From contig DASSFZ010000188.1 of assembly GCA_035693785.1 (NCBI GenBank), positions 1-12,414 on the forward strand: 12,414 bases of DNA. Reading direction: 5' to 3'. Made by a program: the position numbers and the translations under genes. How positions within the stretch are numbered: the first letter of the stretch is position 1; every line of letters starts with the position of its first letter. Below the pieces are notes generated by a model, which saw only the letters and a list, made by a program, of their open reading frames with translations, did not search any database and was not told where the DNA came from. Positions 1 to 5,619 of the stretch are shown here, piece by piece. Origin of the DNA: DASSFZ01 sp035693785. Its GTDB lineage: Bacteria; Chloroflexota; Anaerolineae; Fen-1058.

Positions 1-20
1 AGTCGAAGGATGAAACGCCC

Positions 21-41
21 ACGCTTCACGCTTTACGTTCG
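21..41. repeat. Short heptamer run upstream of first permease
   Basis: Three consecutive seven-base units of the form ACGYTTN (ACGCTTC, ACGCTTT, ACGTTCG) lie just before the first permease gene. The run may be the end of a longer array cut by the window edge, because the preceding bases (ACGCCC) look like a degenerate unit. It resembles the seven-base periodicity of the array at 1061-1179 but has a different unit. The last bases overlap the Shine-Dalgarno sequence GGAG (41-44). Three units can arise by chance, so this is tentative. Confidence 0.3.
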
Positions 42-51
42 GAGTTAACGC

Positions 52-1077
52 ATGATCACATTGAGACGGGTGGGGCTGGGTCTGCTTCCGGTCGTTCTGG
101 CCGTGGCGCTCGCCTTGGTGCTCCTGTTGCTCGTCGGCGCGGCACCCCTGCAGGCGTTCCAACACCTGATCGAGGGTGCGTTTGGGACGCCGGAGAAGAT
201 TTCGGACACGCTGATGGCTTGGGTGCCGCTGGTCTTGTGCGCATCTGGCCTGCTGATTACGTTCGCCGCAGGGTTGTGGAACATCGGCGTTGAGGGGCAG
301 ATCGTCTTCGGCGCGATCGCCGCAGCGTGGGTCGCGCGGGAAGTGAAAACCCCGGCCGAGGTGCTCGTGCCACTCACGATGATCGGCGGGATCGCCGGCG
401 GCGTGGTGTGGGGACTTCTGGTCGGCGTGCTGCGCACCTTTGGCAAGGTCAATGAAATCTTCGGCGGGCTGGGCTTAAATTTCGTCGCCATCGGCTTGAC
501 GATCTATCTGATCATCGGGCCTTGGAAGCGTGCAGGTATTGCCTCGACGAGCGGTACCGATACGTTTCCGCGCGAGGCATGGCTGCCCACGCTCGAAGGT
601 CTGCGGCTGGCGCCGCTGGCGATCGTCCTGGCGATCGCCGCTGTGATCGTCGTATACGTGCTGCTGCGCGGCACGCTGTTCGGCCTGCAACTGAAGGCCG
701 TGGGCAAGAACATGCGCAGCGCGTTTCTGCTGGGCATACCCACCCACCGCTACATGTTGATCGCCTTCGCGCTGTGCGGCGGATTCGCCGGGCTGGCTGG
801 CGCGATTCAGGCTACGGGCTTTCATCACAAGCTCGTGCCCGCCGTCTCAGGCGGCTACGGCTACCTCGGCATTCTTGTCGCGCTGCTGGCAAGCTTCCGC
901 GCGGCCTGGATCGCGCCGATTGCGCTATTCTTTGCGATGATCACCGTCGGGAGCACGCAGTTGCAATTGCGGCTCAACCTGGACTCGTCGCTGGGTGGTG
1001 TGCTGCAGGGTATGTTAGTTCTGTTTGTGCTGCTGGCCCGCGGCTGGCAAGCAAAGAGAGTGATCAGTAATCAGTGA
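52..1077 (+). CDS. BMP-family ABC importer, membrane permease (YufP/NupP type), first pair
   Basis: This is a 341-residue inner-membrane permease of the BPD_transp_2 family, the kind that works with BMP/PnrA binding proteins and is thought to import nucleosides or related compounds. A hydrophobic segment at about residues 8-32 is followed by the family hallmark NIGVEGQ (77-83). Further hydrophobic segments, the AVGKN stretch (216-220) that resembles the ATPase-contacting loop, GGFAGLAGAI (243-252) and a glycine-rich GGYGYLGI (267-274) follow. The ATG is preceded by GGAG at 41-44 with seven bases of spacing. The last five codons (VISNQ) and the stop lie inside the heptamer array that starts at 1061. 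The permease at 1199 is its natural partner, and a matching ATPase and binding protein may lie upstream of the window. The family is clear; the substrate is inferred. Confidence 0.9.
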   Translation: MITLRRVGLGLLPVVLAVALALVLLLLVGAAPLQAFQHLIEGAFGTPEKISDTLMAWVPLVLCASGLLITFAAGLWNIGVEGQIVFGAIAAAWVAREVKTPAEVLVPLTMIGGIAGGVVWGLLVGVLRTFGKVNEIFGGLGLNFVAIGLTIYLIIGPWKRAGIASTSGTDTFPREAWLPTLEGLRLAPLAIVLAIAAVIVVYVLLRGTLFGLQLKAVGKNMRSAFLLGIPTHRYMLIAFALCGGFAGLAGAIQATGFHHKLVPAVSGGYGYLGILVALLASFRAAWIAPIALFFAMITVGSTQLQLRLNLDSSLGGVLQGMLVLFVLLARGWQAKRVISNQ

Positions 1078-1179
1078 TCAGTGGTCGGTGGTCAGTGGTC
1101 AATGTTCGTTATTCAGTGCTCAGCAGCCAGTGCTTGCTGACCACTGGCTTCTGATCACTGATGACTGATGACTGATAAC
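1061..1179. repeat. 17-unit heptamer array that inverts at its centre
   Basis: Seventeen seven-base units run without loss of register from 1061 to 1179 (119 bases). The left units follow TGRTCAG (for example 1061, 1075, 1089), and the right units follow TGATSAC (1152, 1159, 1166), which is the opposite orientation. The array is therefore a long imperfect palindrome centred at about 1137. The central stem pairs 1125-1132 with 1142-1149 around a nine-base loop, and further in-register stems pair 1120-1123 with 1151-1154 and 1113-1118 with 1156-1161. The ten bases at 1072-1081 are also an exact reverse complement of 1151-1160. The array covers the stop codon of the upstream permease gene and ends just before the Shine-Dalgarno sequence of the next. 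It resembles the short tandemly repeated heptamers known from cyanobacteria. Function is unknown. Confidence 0.88.
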
Positions 1180-1198
1180 TATCCTTCTAGGAGTTGGC

Positions 1199-2140
1199 AT
1201 GGAAGCCGCCCTCGCTTCGATCCTGTTGGCCTCGGCGCCGCTGATCTTCGCGACGATTGGCGAGGCTATCACCGAGAAATCCGGCGTGATCAACCTGTCG
1301 CTGGACGGGAGCATTCTCCTCTCGGCGATGATCGGCTTCGCGGCGGCCTACCTCACGGGTAACGTGTGGCTGGGCTTCGTGGCGGCGGCGATCGTGTCGC
1401 TGCTCGTCGCGCTGCTCGTCGCGTACGCCAGCATTTCACTGCGGCTCAACCAGGTCGCGGTAGGTTTCGTCCTGACGCTGCTGTGCGCCGACGTCAGCTC
1501 GTTCTTGGGCAATCCCTTCGTGCGGATTCAAGGCCCGTCGGTGCCGCACATGCCCATTCCGATCCTCGAGGACATTCCGTTCCTGGGGCCAATCTTGTTT
1601 GACCAGGACCTGGTCGTGTACGCCAGCATCCTGACGATTATTGCGGCCTACCTGTTCGTGTTCAGGACGCGACGCGGGCTGGAATTGCAGGGCATGGGCG
1701 AGCGGCCCGAGGCGGCGCATGCGCGCGGCGTCCCCGTCAACCGGATGCGTTATGTGTACGCGGCCGTTGGGGGGGCGCTGGTCGGCATCGCCGGCGCGGC
1801 GTACTCGCTCGACGTGAAACTGGGCTGGTCCTATCGGCATACGGCCGGCCTCGGCTGGATCGCACTGGCGATCGTGATCTTCGGCGGGTGGCATCCTGTT
1901 CGCGTGGCATTCGGCGCGTATCTGTTCGGCGCTTTGCAGGTTCTGGCCTTGAAACTGCAGCCGGTGTTGCCGAACCTGTCACAGGTGCTGTCGATTCTGC
2001 CCTTCCCGCTGATGATCTTCACCTTGCTTCTGGTGTCCAGCGACTCGATCGGACGATTGCTGGATCGCTGGCCTACCGTGCGCGGCGTCTTGCGCAGCGA
2101 ACCGCCGTCCGCGCTGGGGACGCATTTTGAGCAGGAGTAA
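1199..2140 (+). CDS. BMP-family ABC importer, membrane permease (YufQ/NupQ type), first pair
   Basis: This 313-residue membrane protein is the second permease type of BMP-family importers and would form a heterodimeric channel with the product of the gene at 52. The hallmark GEAITEKSGVINLSLDG spans residues 21-37. A probable cytoplasmic coupling loop runs over about 167-184 (GERPEAAHARGVPV), and the conserved AGLGWIALAIVIFGGWHP lies at 216-233. Hydrophobic segments fill most of the rest, and the polar end (about 283-313) is probably cytoplasmic. The start is set by AGGAG at 1189-1193, five bases before the ATG and directly after the heptamer array. The gene is 121 bases from the upstream permease, an unusually wide gap for partner permeases, and that gap is the array. 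Confidence 0.9.
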   Translation: MEAALASILLASAPLIFATIGEAITEKSGVINLSLDGSILLSAMIGFAAAYLTGNVWLGFVAAAIVSLLVALLVAYASISLRLNQVAVGFVLTLLCADVSSFLGNPFVRIQGPSVPHMPIPILEDIPFLGPILFDQDLVVYASILTIIAAYLFVFRTRRGLELQGMGERPEAAHARGVPVNRMRYVYAAVGGALVGIAGAAYSLDVKLGWSYRHTAGLGWIALAIVIFGGWHPVRVAFGAYLFGALQVLALKLQPVLPNLSQVLSILPFPLMIFTLLLVSSDSIGRLLDRWPTVRGVLRSEPPSALGTHFEQE

Positions 2141-2145
2141 GACAG

Positions 2146-2173
2146 CGACCCCGCTGGGCGGGGCGCAAGCAGC
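2146..2173. repeat. REP-like hairpin element, copy 1
   Basis: This 28-base element is identical to 2186-2213. Its core is a hairpin, CCCCGC (2149-2154), loop TGG and GCGGGG (2158-2163), followed by the constant tail CGCAAGCAGC. It begins five bases after the stop of the permease gene ending at 2140. Copies 1 and 2 are in direct orientation at a 40-base interval. Confidence 0.85.
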
Positions 2174-2185
2174 TTGCCGGCGAAT

Positions 2186-2215
2186 CGACCCCGCTGGGCG
2201 GGGCGCAAGCAGCGG
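2186..2215. repeat. REP-like hairpin element, copy 2
   Basis: Bases 2186-2213 repeat copy 1 exactly. The 28 bases at 2188-2215 are also the exact reverse complement of 3441-3468, so this copy and copy 3 are inverted repeats on either side of the permease gene at 2237-3487. The hairpin is CCCCGC (2189-2194), TGG, GCGGGG (2198-2203). The reading frame of the following permease is open through this copy, but translation probably begins after it. Confidence 0.85.
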
Positions 2216-2236
2216 ATTTCGAAAGCCGGCCCCGGG

Positions 2237-3487
2237 ATGGTTCGATTGAACGAGCCTATGCTCGATAGGGTCGCCTCAGCTCCCCGTCGCATCCGTGCAC
2301 CTCGTTTCGACTGGCGCGACGTGGCGCTCCGCGCGCTCACCCCGATCCTCGCCGTGCTCGCGGCGATGCTCGTCGGCGCGATTCTCCTGCTGCTGCTGAA
2401 CGTCAACCCGATTGAAGCGTACGCGGCGATGATCGGCGGCGCGCTGGGTGACGTCTCGGGCCTCACTCAGTCGGTGGTCAAGGCCACGCCACTGCTCCTC
2501 GTCGCGCTCGGCATCGTGATCGCCTTCCGCGCCAGCGTGATCAACATCGGCGGCGAGGGCCAGATCATTCTGGGCGCACTGGCGGGAACTTGGTTTTCGT
2601 TGACATTTCGAATGTGGCCATCCTGGCTGTTGATCCCGACGACGATGGGCGTGGGCTTCCTGGCCGGGGCATTCTGGGGCTTCATCCCCGGTATCCTCAA
2701 GGCCCGCCTGAACGTGAACGAGATCCTCAGCACCGTGATGCTGAACGCCATCGCGCTGCAACTCATGAACTACCTGTTGCGCGGCCCGATGATCGATCCA
2801 GCCGGCGTCGCGGCGGGCACGTATCTGGCCCAGTCGGAGCGGCTGCCGGACAGCGCGTGGCTGCCGCGCCTGGTGCCGCAGACCTTGCTCCACACCGGCG
2901 CGATCCTGGCCGTGATCCTGGCCGTGCTGGTCTACGTCTTTTTGTGGCGCACGACGATCGGCTATCGTATCCGCGCGGTGGGTCTCAACCCGGACGCTTC
3001 ACGCTACGCCGGCATTCGCGTGCCGTTTCACCAGGCGCTGGCGCTGACGCTGGCGGGTGGATTCGCCGGGCTGGCCGGTGTGATCGAAGTCATCGGCGTG
3101 CAGCACCGGCTCCTGCAAGGCATCACCAGCGGCTACGGCTTCACCGGCATTGTGGCAGCGCTGTTCGGTGGCCTGCACCCGATCGGCGCGATACCGGCCT
3201 CGTTCCTGTTCGGCGTGCTGCTCGTGGGCGCAGACAAGATGCAGCGTGCCATGCAGGTGCCTTCGGCGCTGATCGGCACGCTGCTCGGCCTGATTGTGTT
3301 GTTCGTCGTCGGGTCAGCCTATCTGTCGCGCCGCTGGGCCGCGCGTCGCGCCATCGAGGTGGCGGCGGAGGAGGACATGCCGGCCGAAGACGGGACCCTG
3401 CCGGCCGAAGGCGCCAGCGCGGGTCCGGTGAGGCACAGCACCGCTGCTTGCGCCCCGCCCAGCGGGGTGGAGCCTAGTCATGAGTGA
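2237..3487 (+). CDS. BMP-family ABC importer, membrane permease (YufP/NupP type), second pair
   Basis: This 416-residue permease is a paralogue of the product of the gene at 52 and of the same BPD_transp_2 family. The hallmark NIGGEGQ is at residues 103-109. The probable ATPase-contacting loop AVGLNPDASRYAGI (247-260), GGFAGLAGVIEV (274-285) and the glycine-rich SGYGFTGIVAALFGG (298-312) follow. It has a longer polar N-terminus (about 1-30) than its paralogue and a long hydrophilic C-terminal tail (about 366-416). The end of that tail is encoded by the inverted REP-like copy at 3441-3468. The frame is open from a TTG at 2174, but that start would translate repeat copy 2. I prefer ATG 2237, and ATG 2258 is also possible. 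Neither has a strong Shine-Dalgarno sequence. It overlaps the next permease gene by eight bases, which suggests coupled translation. Confidence 0.88.
   Translation: MVRLNEPMLDRVASAPRRIRAPRFDWRDVALRALTPILAVLAAMLVGAILLLLLNVNPIEAYAAMIGGALGDVSGLTQSVVKATPLLLVALGIVIAFRASVINIGGEGQIILGALAGTWFSLTFRMWPSWLLIPTTMGVGFLAGAFWGFIPGILKARLNVNEILSTVMLNAIALQLMNYLLRGPMIDPAGVAAGTYLAQSERLPDSAWLPRLVPQTLLHTGAILAVILAVLVYVFLWRTTIGYRIRAVGLNPDASRYAGIRVPFHQALALTLAGGFAGLAGVIEVIGVQHRLLQGITSGYGFTGIVAALFGGLHPIGAIPASFLFGVLLVGADKMQRAMQVPSALIGTLLGLIVLFVVGSAYLSRRWAARRAIEVAAEEDMPAEDGTLPAEGASAGPVRHSTAACAPPSGVEPSHE
3441..3468. repeat. REP-like hairpin element, copy 3 (inverted)
   Basis: The 28 bases are the exact reverse complement of 2188-2215. 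The hairpin pairs CCCCGC (3453-3458) with GCGGGG (3462-3467) around CCA. The copy lies inside the 3' end of the permease gene ending at 3487 and encodes part of its C-terminal tail (around TAACAPPSGV). It abuts the GGAG (3469-3472) that serves as the Shine-Dalgarno sequence of the next gene, whose ATG is at 3480, so folding of the hairpin could affect that gene's translation. Confidence 0.85.
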
Positions 3488-4412
3488 TCTCTTCACGCTG
3501 CCCGTCTTCATCGGCGTCCTCACTTCGGCTATCCGCCTGGCGACGCCGTATTTGTACGCCTCGATCGGCGAGACGTTCGCGCAGCTTTCCGGCGTCCTGA
3601 ACCTCGGCGTGGACGGCATCATGCTCATGGGCGCATTCTCCGGGTTCTACGTTGCGCTGAATACCGGCGACCTGTGGCTGGGGATGGCTGCGGCGGCGGT
3701 CGTCGGGCTGCTCATGGGTCTCTTGATGTCCGTGATCAGCGTCACGCTGAAGGCCGAGCAGGGTATCAGCGGCATCGGGTTATACCTCTTCGGGTTGGGC
3801 CTGTCGAGCCTGCTGTACAAGGAGGCGATCGGCACGGTCAAGACCATCGACGGCTTTCCGACGGTGAAGATTCCGGTGCTCGGAGACATCCCCATCGTCG
3901 GCGAGATCGTCTTCCAGCAGAGCCTGCCGGTGTATGGCGCTTTCCTGCTGGTGCCACTCGCCTGGCTCTTTTTGAACAGAACGACCTGGGGACTCAAGAT
4001 CAAGTCAGTCGGTCAGAATCCGGCGGCGGCCGACTCGTTGGGTGTGAGCGTGAACGCGGTGCGCTACTTCTGCGTATGCCTGGGCGCAATCCTGGCCGGG
4101 ATCGCCGGCGCTTCGCTGTCGCTTGCGCTGCTCAATCTCTTTCAGGAGAATCTCACTGCCGGGCTGGGTTTCATCGCCGTGGCGCTGGTGTACTTTGGCG
4201 GATGGCGGCCATTGGGCATATTGGCCGGCGCGCTCCTCTTCAGTACCGTCAACGCGCTGCAGTTGTGGATGCAGGTACTGGGGTTCCAGATTGCGCCCGA
4301 GCTGGCCGTCATGCTACCATACATACTGACGATTGCCGTTCTGGCTGTGACCGTAAGTCGCGTGCGCCAGCCGGCTGCGCTGAACAAGCCCTTTGAGCGC
4401 GGTGAAGGCTGA
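3480..4412 (+). CDS. BMP-family ABC importer, membrane permease (YufQ/NupQ type), second pair
   Basis: This 310-residue membrane protein is a paralogue of the product of the gene at 1199 and the expected partner of the permease at 2237. The hallmark GETFAQLSGVLNLGVDG lies at residues 30-46. The probable coupling loop SVGQNPAAADSLGV is at 176-189, and the conserved AGLGFIAVALVYFGGWRP at 227-244. A short, charged cytoplasmic tail ends the protein. GGAG at 3469-3472 lies seven bases before the ATG, and the start overlaps the end of the preceding gene by eight bases. The two pairs keep the same order, so the locus looks like a tandem duplication of a permease pair or two neighbouring importers. 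Sequence divergence between the pairs is considerable, so any duplication is not recent. Confidence 0.9.
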   Translation: MSDLFTLPVFIGVLTSAIRLATPYLYASIGETFAQLSGVLNLGVDGIMLMGAFSGFYVALNTGDLWLGMAAAAVVGLLMGLLMSVISVTLKAEQGISGIGLYLFGLGLSSLLYKEAIGTVKTIDGFPTVKIPVLGDIPIVGEIVFQQSLPVYGAFLLVPLAWLFLNRTTWGLKIKSVGQNPAAADSLGVSVNAVRYFCVCLGAILAGIAGASLSLALLNLFQENLTAGLGFIAVALVYFGGWRPLGILAGALLFSTVNALQLWMQVLGFQIAPELAVMLPYILTIAVLAVTVSRVRQPAALNKPFERGEG

Positions 4413-4440
4413 ACGATACGGCTTGAACTGATTCGGACAG

Positions 4441-4454
4441 AAAAGGAGGTGACC
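4441..4454 (+). promoter_or_regulatory. Very strong Shine-Dalgarno-like sequence without a nearby start
   Basis: AAAAGGAGGTGACC contains an almost complete complement of the 3' end of 16S rRNA (AAGGAGGTGA), yet no ATG, GTG or TTG lies 5-12 bases after it. The binding-protein gene has its own AGGAG at 4508-4512 for the ATG at 4521. A GTG at 4449 overlaps the motif and opens only 19 codons, so it is not a credible gene. The motif could act as a standby site that loads ribosomes for the binding protein, or it may be chance. Confidence 0.4.
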
Positions 4455-4520
4455 GGCCACAGATTCGGACCCGATCGCGACGCTACGCTTTCGAATCTCA
4501 CATTCTGAGGAGAAGATAGA

Positions 4521-5522
4521 ATGACCCCGCGACGCTTTTGGATTCTGCTGCTGTTGGTTGCGCTGCTGGCTTCGGCCTGCGGCGGCGGGGCTGTGACGAC
4601 CGCGCCCGCCGCAGCCCAGCCGTTCCGCATCGCCGTGGTGATGCCCAGCGCCACGAATGATATGGCGTTCAGCCAGTCGATGTATTCTGCCCTGCTCGCC
4701 GTGCAGGCCGAGATGGGTGGTCCGTCTGCGCTCGAGATCGCCTATTCAGAAGGCATGTTCAACGTGCCCGACGCGGCGGCCGCCCTTCGCGATTATGCCA
4801 GCAAGGGCTACGACCTGGTGATCGGGCACGGCTCGCAGTATGGCTCGTCGGTTCAGGAGATCGCGCCGGACTTCCCCGACACCAGCTTCGCCTGGGGCAC
4901 CGACGTCAACACCTTCGGCCTGCCCAACGTATTCGCGTACACGGCGGCGGCCGAGGAGGGCGGCTACGTGAATGGCGTTCTGGCGGCCGAGCTGACCGAA
5001 AGCGAGAAAATCGGTGTGACCGGCCCGATTGAAGTCGGCGACGCCAAGACCTACATCGACGGGTTCGTGCAGGGTGTGGAGGCCACCGATCCGGACGTCG
5101 AGGTCGCCAAGACCTGGACCGGCTCGTTCTCGGACGTGGCGCTCATGGCCGAAGCCGCCAAGACCCACATCGCGGCTGGCGCAGACGCGCTCACCGGCTC
5201 GTCGCAATCGGTGGTCGGCTCGATTGGCGCGGCCAAGGAAGCGGGCGGCGTGCTGTGGTTCGGCACGCAACAGGATCAGGCTTCGTTGGCGCCCGAACTG
5301 GTTGTCGCCAGCCAGGTCTATGACTGGACCCCCTTCATCAAGGAGATGATCGAGAAGCACAAGGCAGGCACACTGGGTGGTGAGGTCTTCACGCTGCGCC
5401 TGGCGAACGACGGCCTGAAGATCGCGTTTAACCCGCAGTACGACCTGCCGCCTGCAGTCAAAGCGGCTGCCGACGCTGCCATCGAGGGCATCAAGAACGG
5501 CACGATCAAGGTCGAGCCGTAG
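4521..5522 (+). CDS. BMP/PnrA-family substrate-binding lipoprotein
   Basis: This 333-residue extracytoplasmic binding protein would deliver substrate to the permeases. A basic start (MTPRR) and a hydrophobic stretch (about 6-19) lead to a lipobox, ASAC, with the lipidated cysteine at residue 20. A low-complexity linker rich in A, T and P follows. The mature domain opens with FRIAVVMPSATNDMAFSQS (about 36-54), the equivalent of the ligand-contacting DxGxxNDxSFNQ region of PnrA-type proteins. It continues with the family patterns GYDLVIGHG, PDFPDTSFAW, GSFSD and a late DQASLAPELVVASQ segment. AGGAG at 4508-4512 sits eight bases before the ATG. Related proteins bind purine nucleosides; other BMP-family ligands are known, so the substrate is not settled. 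Its place after four permease genes, rather than first, is unusual. Confidence 0.9.
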   Translation: MTPRRFWILLLLVALLASACGGGAVTTAPAAAQPFRIAVVMPSATNDMAFSQSMYSALLAVQAEMGGPSALEIAYSEGMFNVPDAAAALRDYASKGYDLVIGHGSQYGSSVQEIAPDFPDTSFAWGTDVNTFGLPNVFAYTAAAEEGGYVNGVLAAELTESEKIGVTGPIEVGDAKTYIDGFVQGVEATDPDVEVAKTWTGSFSDVALMAEAAKTHIAAGADALTGSSQSVVGSIGAAKEAGGVLWFGTQQDQASLAPELVVASQVYDWTPFIKEMIEKHKAGTLGGEVFTLRLANDGLKIAFNPQYDLPPAVKAAADAAIEGIKNGTIKVEP

Positions 5523-5538
5523 GCGAACTCCATACATC

Positions 5539-5600
5539 GCCACGGAGCCACGGAGACACAGATCCATCGAATGTTCTCCGTGCCTCTGTGTCTCCGTGGC
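5539..5600. repeat. Long inverted repeat between binding-protein and ATPase genes
   Basis: GCCACGGAGACACAG (5547-5561) is an exact reverse complement of 5586-5600, giving a perfect 15-base-pair stem with a 24-base loop. A second GCCACGGA lies directly before the 5' arm (5539-5546), and TCTCCGTG lies in the loop (5575-5582), so the element is built from repeated CACGGAG/ACACAG modules. It fills the gap between the binding-protein stop and the ATPase start. There is no following T-run, so it is not a classical terminator. From memory, similar modules occur widely between genes in environmental bacteria; I could not check this. Confidence 0.82.
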
Positions 5601-5619
5601 AATTGACGATAGTTGGGCC

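Noticed and set aside
1061..1179. CRISPR-like array
   Set aside because: Units are seven bases long, contiguous and degenerate; there are no repeat-spacer units and no cas genes.
2174..2236. N-terminal extension of the third permease from TTG 2174
   Set aside because: The extra 21 residues translate the REP-like copy at 2186-2213 and have no counterpart in the paralogous permease.
4461..4498. AGATTCG/CGAATCT inverted repeat before the binding-protein gene
   Set aside because: Seven base pairs with a 24-base loop and no second feature; easily chance.
4449..4508. 19-codon frame starting GTG after the strong Shine-Dalgarno-like motif
   Set aside because: The start codon overlaps the motif itself, leaving no spacing for initiation, and the peptide has no recognisable feature.
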